Below, piece by piece: positions 1 through 7,218 of a stretch of 64,000 bases of DNA (position 1 is its first letter; each line of letters starts with the position of its first letter). Source of the stretch: Cobetia amphilecti (lineage in GTDB: Bacteria; Pseudomonadota; Gammaproteobacteria; Pseudomonadales; Halomonadaceae). A program made the position numbers and the translations under genes. Where the stretch lies: NCBI RefSeq assembly GCF_030010415.1, contig NZ_JASCSA010000008.1. One strand, given 5' to 3'. The notes beneath the pieces are model-generated. The model ran no database searches. It was given only the letters and a program-made list of their open reading frames with translations, and was not told where the DNA came from.

Positions 1-37
1 GAGAAAACCACTCGCCATCTTCGTTTTCAGGTCGGCC

Positions 38-229
38 TCATGAATAAGCCGGGCTCAATATCTCAAAAAGGTTAATCTTTTGTGAATTATGCAGCTTATA
101 CAATGCCGGAGCCAAGACTTTATCTTCTTTACACAGCTCTTCTAAATATGAAGCATTTATCTGTACCAAGAAATCTTCTTCTGTTTTACTAGCTGCTATC
201 AATCTAGCTTTAATTTCTTTTAATGACAT
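38..229 (-). CDS. small hypothetical protein, 63 aa
   Basis: I do not recognise this protein. It is short and Lys/Glu/Leu-rich, with predicted helices over most of its length and no membrane segment, signal peptide or cysteine cluster. The start is supported by an AGAGG ribosome-binding site about 6 bases before the ATG. Its codons are far more AT-rich than the flanking genes, and the 120 bases upstream are also AT-rich, which hints at acquired DNA or the edge of a small island continuing to the left. It is followed (in its own direction) by the end of the window, so operon context is unknown. Confidence 0.6.
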   Translation of the reverse strand: MSLKEIKARLIAASKTEEDFLVQINASYLEELCKEDKVLAPALYKLHNSQKINLFEILSPAYS

Positions 230-353
230 CTCATACCTCTAATCGTACAAACCATGAATTACAATTAATCATGTTTAAAGCATGTAGTATTTTGCGATTC
301 AAAATATACTAATTAAGATTCACAAAATAATCAAATATTTATTATAATGTAAA

Positions 354-1019
354 TTATTTCACCTCATGCAACCGCTCAATATTCGCCACCAGATCCGTAA
401 ACCTCTCCCCCTGGATATGCACGTGATCCTTCAGCGCTTGCTCCGCAGCAGCGGCGTCGCCGGCTTCGATGGCGGCGACGATGGCTTCGTGTTCAGCGTA
501 GGAGCTGTGCATGCGGTGGCGGACATGGAGTTGCAGGCGGCGGTAAGGCTTGAGGATGGCGTGCAGGCGCGTGGCTTCTTCGGTGAGGAAGGCGTTGTGG
601 CTGGCGCGGTAGAGACAGTGATGAAAGAGGCCGTTCTCGTAGTAGTAACCATTGGCGTCGTCGGCTTCCAGGCGTTCACGGCAGGCGGCGTGGGCGTCCT
701 TGAGTTCAGAAAGCTCCTGCGTGGTGATGCGCCGCGCGGCGAGTCGCCCGCACATGGCTTCCAGTTCTGCCATGACTTCAAAGCGTTCCACCAGCTCCGA
801 GACCCCCAGCTGCGTCACGAAGGTGCCGCGCTTGGGCACCACCTTCACCATGCCGGAGGCGGCCAACTGCTGCAGCGCCTCGCGAATCGGCGTGCGTGAA
901 CATTGGTACTCGCGCCCCAGGGCCTCGGGATCGAGCTTGGTCCCCGGCGGGAAGCGCCCTTCGACGATGGCATCTTCGAGCAGATCGCGAAGGCGCTGGG
1001 TGTGGGACATCTTGATCAT
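354..1019 (-). CDS. matR: GntR/FadR-family (FCD) regulator of malonate genes, MatR-like
   Basis: This 221-aa repressor has an N-terminal winged helix-turn-helix at about residues 5-70, including SRTPIREALQQLAASG, followed by an all-helical FCD ligand-binding domain to residue 215. It lies divergent to matA-matB-madLM, the arrangement known for MatR, which senses malonate or malonyl-CoA; the ligand here is inferred from that. I chose the ATG at 1019 because AAGGA sits 8 bases before it. A longer open frame to 1208 exists but would begin inside a 13-bp tandem repeat array. The palindrome at 1330-1341 is the likely operator for both this gene and the mat operon. Confidence 0.9.
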   Translation of the reverse strand: MIKMSHTQRLRDLLEDAIVEGRFPPGTKLDPEALGREYQCSRTPIREALQQLAASGMVKVVPKRGTFVTQLGVSELVERFEVMAELEAMCGRLAARRITTQELSELKDAHAACRERLEADDANGYYYENGLFHHCLYRASHNAFLTEEATRLHAILKPYRRLQLHVRHRMHSSYAEHEAIVAAIEAGDAAAAEQALKDHVHIQGERFTDLVANIERLHEVK

Positions 1020-1034
1020 CTGCGGCGTCCTTGT

Positions 1035-1125
1035 ACTGATGCTGAGTACTGATGCTGAGTACTGATGCTGAGCACTGATGCTGAGCACTGATGCTGAGCA
1101 CTGATGCTGAGCACTGGTGCTGATG
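1035..1125. repeat. 13-bp tandem repeat array, about 7 copies, in the matR leader
   Basis: The unit ACTGATGCTGAGT/C is repeated head to tail at 1035, 1048, 1061, 1074, 1087 and 1100 with one-base variation, followed by a degenerate copy at 1113. There are no spacers, so it is not a CRISPR. It lies 16 bases upstream of the matR start codon, hence in the matR 5' leader or promoter. Because 13 is not a multiple of three, copy-number change would alter any reading frame running through it. Confidence 0.95.
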
Positions 1126-1301
1126 CCTTGCGGCCATGTGGCGGTGACGATGGCGCCAAATTCTGCCGACCTTGCCTCAATCCCCTCACAGGCATGCCAA
1201 CCGGCCATGAGGCCAGTCGCTGTCTCGTCCCCTTGCCTTCATTGAACAGGGGAAGTGGCCGCGCAGGAAACTGACTTTAGTCGTGTCTGGCATGCCAAGA
1301 C

Positions 1302-1330
1302 TTGACGCTAACACACCAGACGCCTATCTG
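1302..1330 (+). promoter_or_regulatory. predicted sigma-70 promoter of the matA-matB-madLM operon
   Basis: A TTGACG -35 element at 1302-1307 is followed after 17 bases by a TATCTG -10 element at 1325-1330. It points to matA, whose start codon is 110 bases downstream. The last base of the -10 is the first base of the GntR-type palindrome, so a bound repressor would block RNA polymerase. Confidence 0.6.
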
Positions 1331-1341
1331 TTGTATACAAC
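1330..1341. promoter_or_regulatory. GntR/FCD-type operator palindrome
   Basis: GTTGTATACAAC is a perfect 12-bp palindrome with the GTATAC core common in FadR-subfamily operators. It directly abuts the predicted -10 of the mat operon in the divergent matR-matA region. Assignment to MatR is inference from position. Confidence 0.75.
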
Positions 1342-1439
1342 AAGACGAAGCCAAATATTCATTCCTCAGACGCCATACTGAGCAATGGATATGAACCCAT
1401 CATCACAGCTTCGCGTCTCGCGCCTTGAGGAAGACCGCC

Positions 1440-2909
1440 ATGAACATCAATCTGAGTTTTCTGCAGGATCTGCTGACCCATGTCGGCCAGCGTGCCCGCC
1501 AGCAGGTCGGCCTCTCGCCAGGCGCCGGCAATGAAGACACCGCCCTCGCCCGCCTGACCGAGAGCTGCCACAACCTCACCGAGAGCAGCGGTGAAGCCTC
1601 GCGCATCATGATGGCCCAGCGGGCGCTGGAGGATTATCAGCAGCTGGACCACGAGCAGCGCCTCGCCTTCTTCCATGTGCTGGCCGAGCACTACGCCGCC
1701 GATGAAGCACGCATTCACGCCGCCTACGCGGCCTATCGTGAATCCCCGGACAACGCCAACCTGAGCACGCTGTTCGCCGCCAGCGAACCCAGGCGCCAAT
1801 CGCTGTTGCGCCGTCTGAACCTGTGCCCCGGCGGCACCTATGAAATCGTGCGCATGCGCGCCGACCTGCTCAAGATCATCAAGCAGCACCCGGAGCTCAA
1901 ACCGCTGGATGCCGACTTCGCGCACCTGTTCGCCTCCTGGTTCAATCGCGGCTTTCTGATGCTGGAGGCCATCGACTGGAACACCCCCGCGGCGGTGCTG
2001 GAGAAGATCATCCGCTACGAGGCGGTGCATGCCATCCAGGATTGGAGCGACCTGCGTGGGCGCCTCGACCCCGAGGACCGCCGCTGCTACGCCTTCTTCC
2101 ACCCGGCCATCGGCGATGAGCCGCTGATCTTCGTCGAGGTGGCGCTGTGCAAGGGCGTGCCCAACAACATCCAGCATCTGCTCGCCAACAGCGGCCAGAC
2201 CACCGAGCGCGAGGCGGACACCGCCGTCTTCTACAGCATCAGCAATTGCCAGAAGGGCCTGAAAGGCATCTCGTTCGGCAACTTCCTGATCAAGCAGGTG
2301 GTTCAGGAGCTGCAACGCGAACTGCCCAATCTCAGCCGTTTCGTCACCCTCTCGCCGGTGCCCGGCTTCAGTCAGTGGCTTGAACGCGCGCGTGACGAGG
2401 AAGGCCTGGAAGTCTCCGACCTGCTGGCCCATCACCTGCAGCACGATGACTGGATGAATGACGAGGAAGCCCAGCAGAAGATGGCGCCGGAGCTGCGTGC
2501 CCTCGCCGCCCACTATCTGGTCAACGTCAAGCATCGCAGTGGCCAGCCGATGGACCCGGTTGCGCGCTTCCACCTCGGCAACGGTGCCAGCCTGCATCGC
2601 CTCAACTGGCCCGGCGACACCTCGCCCAATGGCCGCCAGCAGGCCCACGGCCTGATGGTGAATTACCTCTACGAGCCGCACCGCATCGAGCAGAACCACG
2701 AGGCCTTCAGCCGCAACGACAGCGTGGTGTGCAGCAGCGAGGTCAAGAAGGAGTCGAAAGCCAACAAGGAACTGGCCAAGGTCCCCAGGCGCGAAACTAA
2801 AAAGGAAACCGATTCCTTGCCATCAAAAGCAGCCGAACAGCCGCCCGCGCCGAAGTCGGCTGCTGATGCCAATGACAGCAAGCAAGCGCCTGAGTCTTTG
2901 GAAGAATGA
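1440..2909 (+). CDS. matA: malonyl-CoA decarboxylase
   Basis: The enzyme converts malonyl-CoA to acetyl-CoA and CO2, and with MatB it lets the cell use malonate as carbon source. The 489-aa protein has the helical N-terminal domain and the C-terminal acyltransferase-fold catalytic domain of the family. The conserved TLSPVPGF segment (catalytic Ser near 305) and PVARFHLGNGA (catalytic His near 378) are both present. A TTG 15 bases upstream is in frame, but the ATG at 1440 has a GAGGA site 8-9 bases before it. Unusually, the last 60 residues form a Lys/Glu/Pro/Ala-rich tail that looks disordered and is not needed for the fold. Confidence 0.95.
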   Translation: MNINLSFLQDLLTHVGQRARQQVGLSPGAGNEDTALARLTESCHNLTESSGEASRIMMAQRALEDYQQLDHEQRLAFFHVLAEHYAADEARIHAAYAAYRESPDNANLSTLFAASEPRRQSLLRRLNLCPGGTYEIVRMRADLLKIIKQHPELKPLDADFAHLFASWFNRGFLMLEAIDWNTPAAVLEKIIRYEAVHAIQDWSDLRGRLDPEDRRCYAFFHPAIGDEPLIFVEVALCKGVPNNIQHLLANSGQTTEREADTAVFYSISNCQKGLKGISFGNFLIKQVVQELQRELPNLSRFVTLSPVPGFSQWLERARDEEGLEVSDLLAHHLQHDDWMNDEEAQQKMAPELRALAAHYLVNVKHRSGQPMDPVARFHLGNGASLHRLNWPGDTSPNGRQQAHGLMVNYLYEPHRIEQNHEAFSRNDSVVCSSEVKKESKANKELAKVPRRETKKETDSLPSKAAEQPPAPKSAADANDSKQAPESLEE

Positions 2910-3027
2910 GTCGCTCGGCAGGCACGCCGCCTGCCGGAGCACGCCTGACCCCAACGTCTCTTTGCGTCAATGACGCCTCATGACAAGACAACACCTCACT
3001 ACAAGAACAACGCCATTGGAGCCAATG

Positions 3028-4587
3028 ATGTCTCACGCTAACCACGACAACCTCTATCTGCAATTCGCGCGCAACTTCGATGAGCGCCCGGATACCACCT
3101 TCCTCGATACCGTCGAAGGCCACTGCTACACCTTCGCCCAGACACGCACCGCCGCCGGCCAGATGGCCAGTGCCCTGCGCGAGCTGGGCGTGGCACCGGG
3201 CGACCGCGTCGCGGTGCAGATCGACAAGAGCTGCGAGACCGTCATCCTGTATCTGGCCTGCCTGCAGGTCGGGGCGGTCTATCTGCCGCTGAACACCGCC
3301 TACACCGGCGAGGAGATCCGCTATTTCCTGGGCGACGCCGGCCCGCACCTGTATGTCTGCCAGCCCAAGGCGCTGGAGACGGCACGCGAACTCGGCAAGC
3401 AATGCGGCGTGCCGCGCATCGAAAGCCTCGGTACCGAGCAGGACGGCAGCCTGATGGAGCAGGCGCGCCAATGCAGCGCAAGCCACGAGGTCGAGCCACG
3501 CGCCGCCGATGACCTCGCCGCCATTCTGTATACCTCCGGCACCACCGGGCGCAGCAAGGGCGCGATGCTGACCCACGCCAACCTGGCCTCCAACTGCCAG
3601 GCACTGGCCGAGACCTGGCGCTTCAGCGCGGACGATCACCTGATCCACGCCCTGCCCATCTTCCATACCCACGGCCTGTTCGTGGCCTGCAATATCGTGC
3701 TGACCGTCGGCGCCTCGATGACCTTCCTGCCCAAGTTCAATGCCGAGCAGATTCTCGATCTGATGCCGCGCTCCAGCGTGCTGATGGGCGTGCCGACCTT
3801 CTATACACGCCTGCTGGATTCCGAGCGCCTCAACCGCGAGACGACCGCCAGCATGCGCCTGTTCGTCTCCGGTTCCGCGCCGCTGCTCAGCGAGACCCAC
3901 AGCGAATTCAGCGCACGCACCGGCCACGCGATTCTCGAACGCTACGGCATGACCGAGACCAACATGAACACCTCCAACCCCTACGACGGCGAGCGTCGTC
4001 CGGGCACGGTGGGCATGGCGCTGCCCGGCAGCGAGGTGCGCGTCACCGACCGCGAGACAGGCGCCATCCTGCCGCGCGGCGAGACCGGCCTGATCGAGGT
4101 GCGTGGATCGAACGTCTTCAAGGGCTACTGGAAGATGCCGGAGAAGACCGCCAGCGAATTCCGCGAGGATGGCTTCTTCATCACCGGCGATCTCGGCCAT
4201 ATCGATGCCGATGGCTATCTGTGCATCAGCGGCCGCGACAAGGACCTGATCATCTCCGGCGGCTACAACATCTACCCGAAGGAGGTGGAGCTGCTGATCG
4301 ATGACATGCCCGGCGTCAACGAATCGGCGGTGTTCGGCGTCCCCCACCCGGACTTCGGCGAAGGCGTCTGTGCGGTGGTGGTGATGCAGCCCGGCCACCA
4401 GGACAGTCTCGATGAAGCGGCGGTGCTGGTCGCCCTCAGCGACAAGCTGGCCCGCTACAAGCAGCCCAAGCGCGTGTTCTTCATCGACAGCCTGCCACGC
4501 AACGTGATGGGCAAGGTGCAGAAGAAACAGCTGCGCGAGGAGTATGCCGAGCTGTTCGCACCTGAACCGGCCCGTTCACACGGCTGA
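3028..4587 (+). CDS. matB: malonyl-CoA synthetase (malonate--CoA ligase)
   Basis: This 519-aa adenylate-forming enzyme activates malonate with ATP and CoA to malonyl-CoA, the substrate of the preceding MatA. The AMP-binding P-loop YTSGTTGRSKGA is near residue 170, the YGMTET motif follows near 310, and the C-terminal hinge GRDKDLIISGGYNIYPKE near 405 contains the conserved GGYNIYPKE. The length matches MatB proteins. The start at 3028 (or the adjacent ATG at 3025) is preferred to the ATG at 2980 because GGAG precedes it by about 6 bases. The 118-base gap from matA contains no terminator, so the two genes probably form one transcript. Confidence 0.95.
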   Translation: MSHANHDNLYLQFARNFDERPDTTFLDTVEGHCYTFAQTRTAAGQMASALRELGVAPGDRVAVQIDKSCETVILYLACLQVGAVYLPLNTAYTGEEIRYFLGDAGPHLYVCQPKALETARELGKQCGVPRIESLGTEQDGSLMEQARQCSASHEVEPRAADDLAAILYTSGTTGRSKGAMLTHANLASNCQALAETWRFSADDHLIHALPIFHTHGLFVACNIVLTVGASMTFLPKFNAEQILDLMPRSSVLMGVPTFYTRLLDSERLNRETTASMRLFVSGSAPLLSETHSEFSARTGHAILERYGMTETNMNTSNPYDGERRPGTVGMALPGSEVRVTDRETGAILPRGETGLIEVRGSNVFKGYWKMPEKTASEFREDGFFITGDLGHIDADGYLCISGRDKDLIISGGYNIYPKEVELLIDDMPGVNESAVFGVPHPDFGEGVCAVVVMQPGHQDSLDEAAVLVALSDKLARYKQPKRVFFIDSLPRNVMGKVQKKQLREEYAELFAPEPARSHG

Positions 4588-4836
4588 GCCACCCCTGCCA
4601 GACCTGACACCTTCGTGCCATCAGCATGGCGTGACGCCATCACGTCATGCCGGTGGGTTCATTCACCCTCAAGTACTGCAAAGGACAGGCAAAGGACGCG
4701 CAATAGTCAGACACAAGACACGTAAAGCCAGGCTAGCCAACCTGGAGAAAGAGATAAGTTAGAAAAATCAGAAAGACGACAAGACGCCACACTGATTCAC
4801 CACCACTTCACCACAACAACAAGAAGGTATTACGCC

Positions 4837-5319
4837 ATGGTGATCTACGGAGTTGCCCTGCTCGCAGGGTGCATGATGGCCGGTCTCGTGATCGGTGATC
4901 TGCTCGGAGAAATGCTCAATATCGATTCCAATCTCGGCGGCGTCGGCATCGCGATGCTGCTGCTCATCTTCATCACCGGCGTGCTCAAGGACCGCGGCAA
5001 GATGGCCGACAGCACCGCCAGCGGCATCAATTTCTGGAACGCGATGTACATTCCCATCGTGGTCGCGATGGCCGCCAGCCAGAACGTGGTCGCGGCCTTC
5101 AGTGGCGGCATGGTCGCGCTGGTGGCGGGCGTGCTGGCCGTGGTGCTGGGGCTGGCCCTCGTGCCGCTGCTGACCGGCAAGCGTCCCGAGAATGCGCTGG
5201 AAGATGACCCGCTCGCCGGCGAGACCCGCTATACGCCGACCAGAGCCTCAGTGACGACGGGTGCGCCGGTGCTGGACCGCAGCCGCCACACCTCCTCCAC
5301 TCCTGCGCACAAACACTGA
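4837..5319 (+). CDS. madL: malonate transporter subunit MadL
   Basis: This is the small subunit of the two-component MadLM malonate carrier of the inner membrane. The 160-aa protein has four hydrophobic segments, at about residues 3-20, 33-50, 65-90 and 92-112, and a hydrophilic tail of about 45 residues that makes it longer than usual. An AAGAAGG ribosome-binding site precedes the ATG. It is followed after 10 bases by madM. MadLM is best known with the biotin- or CoA-transferase-type malonate decarboxylases, so its pairing with MatAB is a mixed arrangement. Confidence 0.9.
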   Translation: MVIYGVALLAGCMMAGLVIGDLLGEMLNIDSNLGGVGIAMLLLIFITGVLKDRGKMADSTASGINFWNAMYIPIVVAMAASQNVVAAFSGGMVALVAGVLAVVLGLALVPLLTGKRPENALEDDPLAGETRYTPTRASVTTGAPVLDRSRHTSSTPAHKH

Positions 5320-5329
5320 GGGCTGAACC

Positions 5330-6091
5330 ATGATCGAGTCACTCGTCCAACTGTTCGACAAGTATCATCTGGTCGCCGCCTTCGCCGTGATCGGCCTGGC
5401 GATGTATGTCGCCTACTGGATCAGCAACAACCTGACCCACGGCAAGCTGCACGGCTCCGCCATCGCCATCATCCTCGGCCTGGTGCTGGCCTATGTGGGC
5501 GGCGCGACCACCGGCGGCAGCAAGGGGCTCTCGGATGTCACGCTGTTCTCGGGGCTTGGCCTGATGGGCGGCGGCATGCTGCGTGATCTCGCGATCATCG
5601 CCACCGCCTACGGGGTCAACCTGAAGGAAATCCGCCAGACCGGCTTTCGTGGGGTCGTGGCGCTGTTCGTCGGCGTGCTGATCTCCTTCATCGCCGGTGG
5701 CGGTGTCGCCATCGCCTTCGGCTATACCGACCCGGTCGACATCACCACCATCGGCGCGGGCGCGGTCACCTACATCGTCGGCCCGGTCACCGGTGCCACC
5801 CTGGGGGCAAGCTCCGAAGTGGTCGCGCTGTCGATCGCGGCCGGACTGGTGAAATCGATCCTGACCATGGTCGCCACGCCGATGACGGCGCGCCTGATCG
5901 GGCTCGACAACCCGCGTTCCGCGATGATCTTCGGCGGCCTGATCGGCACCACCAGCGGTGTCGCGGCCGGTCTCGCCGCCACCGATGCCCGCCTGGTGCC
6001 CTACGGCGCGATGACGGCCACCTTCTACACCGGCCTGGGCATTCTGCTCGCCCCGACGGTGCTGTTCCTGGCGGTACGTGCGGTGATGTAA
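5330..6091 (+). CDS. madM: malonate transporter subunit MadM
   Basis: This 253-aa protein is the large subunit of the MadLM malonate carrier. It is almost entirely hydrophobic, with 7-8 predicted membrane spans separated by Gly-rich turns (for example VGGATTGGSKGLSD and GLMGGGMLRD), typical of MadM. It directly follows madL, ends the mat operon, and is followed by a strong terminator. Substrate assignment rests on family similarity plus the adjacent malonate enzymes. Confidence 0.92.
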   Translation: MIESLVQLFDKYHLVAAFAVIGLAMYVAYWISNNLTHGKLHGSAIAIILGLVLAYVGGATTGGSKGLSDVTLFSGLGLMGGGMLRDLAIIATAYGVNLKEIRQTGFRGVVALFVGVLISFIAGGGVAIAFGYTDPVDITTIGAGAVTYIVGPVTGATLGASSEVVALSIAAGLVKSILTMVATPMTARLIGLDNPRSAMIFGGLIGTTSGVAAGLAATDARLVPYGAMTATFYTGLGILLAPTVLFLAVRAVM

Positions 6092-6134
6092 GCGTTGCTC
6101 TGCAATTAGTAAGTAAGGACTGCACCAAACCAGA

Positions 6135-6194
6135 CACGACGGCGGCATCAGTCAGGACAAAACGTCCCACGCTGATGCCGCCGTCGTGTTTTTA
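6135..6194 (+). terminator. Rho-independent terminator after madM
   Basis: A perfect 17-bp stem (6135-6151 with 6172-6188) closes a 20-base loop and is followed by five T residues. It lies 43 bases after the madM stop and ends the mat operon. It may also act weakly on the convergent esterase gene. Confidence 0.9.
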
Positions 6195-6261
6195 CTGTCT
6201 AGCTGCCCCCCCCTTTCAACTGCACGCACGCGCTTTCGCACTTTCGCGCAGGCAAGCCTGA

Positions 6262-7218
6262 TCAGCGCTCCCCCAACAACATTTCCATCACCGAGCGCGC
6301 GGCGGGCCACATCACGCTGCCGTGGTCTTCGCCTGCATAACGCCGCCATTGCACCTCGGTCTGCGGGCAGCGCTCGCCCAACTGGCGGGCATACGCATGG
6401 GCGTTGTCGATCATCGCGCGCTGGACACGCAGCCTGTCTCGCGCCGGGTCATTACGCTGTGGCTGCGGCGATTGCTCGCGTCCGCCAGCGGCAATCAACA
6501 CCGGGCCCGCCGCCTCGGAGCAGGCAAGACGCAGCGGCCAGTTGGCCTGGTCATTCTCCTGCAGCCACCACAGCGACGGGCTGATCGCGAAGATGGCACC
6601 GAACGCCTCGGGCGCCTGCTGCTGGGCATGGAGCGCGAACAGGCCGCCAAGCGAGTGACCGACCAACGCCGGTTGCTTGAGATCGAGCGGATAGCGTGAG
6701 GCCAGTTCAGGCGGCAAGGATTGCGTCAGATAGGCCAGAAACTGCGCCCCGCCACCCGTGCCCTCAGGTGCGGTGCCGCTGGTGAGCGGTGGCGTGAAGT
6801 CCTTGTAGCGCAGTGTCGTGACGGTGGTACGCGTCGCCTCTGCCTGCTCGTCACTGCCCGCGTAGCCGACCGCGACGATAGCGAGATTCGCCGGCGCCTT
6901 GTCAAAGCCACGGCGACCCAGCACATCCCGCGCCGCCGTGAACAGATCGAGATGGCGATTGCCGTCCAGTACCAGCAGCACGGGATAACCTCCCGTAGGC
7001 GGCGCAACTTTGGGCAATGCCACCTGGATCAGATAATCGTGCCCCGTGAGGCGCGAATGCTGGGTGAAGGAGGTCGTGGTGCCTGGCAGCGCCTCATCAG
7101 CGGCGTGAGTCATGGCAAGGGCCGGCACGCTGACAGCACCGGATGTCAGCATGATGAGTCCCCATGCCTGTAGCCGGGCGAATAGCCTCAAGCGCGCACG
7201 CAATCCGAGAGCCACCAT
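6262..7218 (-). CDS. alpha/beta-hydrolase, siderophore (IroE/Fes-like) esterase
   Basis: This 318-aa protein belongs to the putative esterase family that includes IroE, Fes and BesA, which hydrolyse ester-linked siderophores to release iron. The nucleophile elbow GHSLGG puts the catalytic Ser at about 189, and the C-terminal GEDHGSV provides the catalytic His near 299. A signal-like hydrophobic segment (about residues 19-36, ending VPALAM) suggests export to the periplasm, as for IroE. Its ATG overlaps the stop codon of the upstream TonB receptor by one base, so the two are translationally coupled. The siderophore is unknown; a tricatecholate or other ester siderophore taken from other microbes is plausible. 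Confidence 0.8.
   Translation of the reverse strand: MVALGLRARLRLFARLQAWGLIMLTSGAVSVPALAMTHAADEALPGTTTSFTQHSRLTGHDYLIQVALPKVAPPTGGYPVLLVLDGNRHLDLFTAARDVLGRRGFDKAPANLAIVAVGYAGSDEQAEATRTTVTTLRYKDFTPPLTSGTAPEGTGGGAQFLAYLTQSLPPELASRYPLDLKQPALVGHSLGGLFALHAQQQAPEAFGAIFAISPSLWWLQENDQANWPLRLACSEAAGPVLIAAGGREQSPQPQRNDPARDRLRVQRAMIDNAHAYARQLGERCPQTEVQWRRYAGEDHGSVMWPAARSVMEMLLGER

Noticed and set aside
1035..1125. Short direct repeats resembling a CRISPR array
   Set aside because: The 13-bp units are head to tail with no spacers and no cas genes are near; the same applies to the arrays at 16223, 23922, 28161 and 62339.
1359..2699. Long open frame on the minus strand opposite matA
   Set aside because: It is antisense to a conserved enzyme gene and reflects GC-rich codon bias; its translation is low-complexity and has no ribosome-binding site. 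The same holds for minus-strand frames at 2797-4398, 14653-16122, 16268-17779, 25728-27614, 37775-39238 and 53029-54513.
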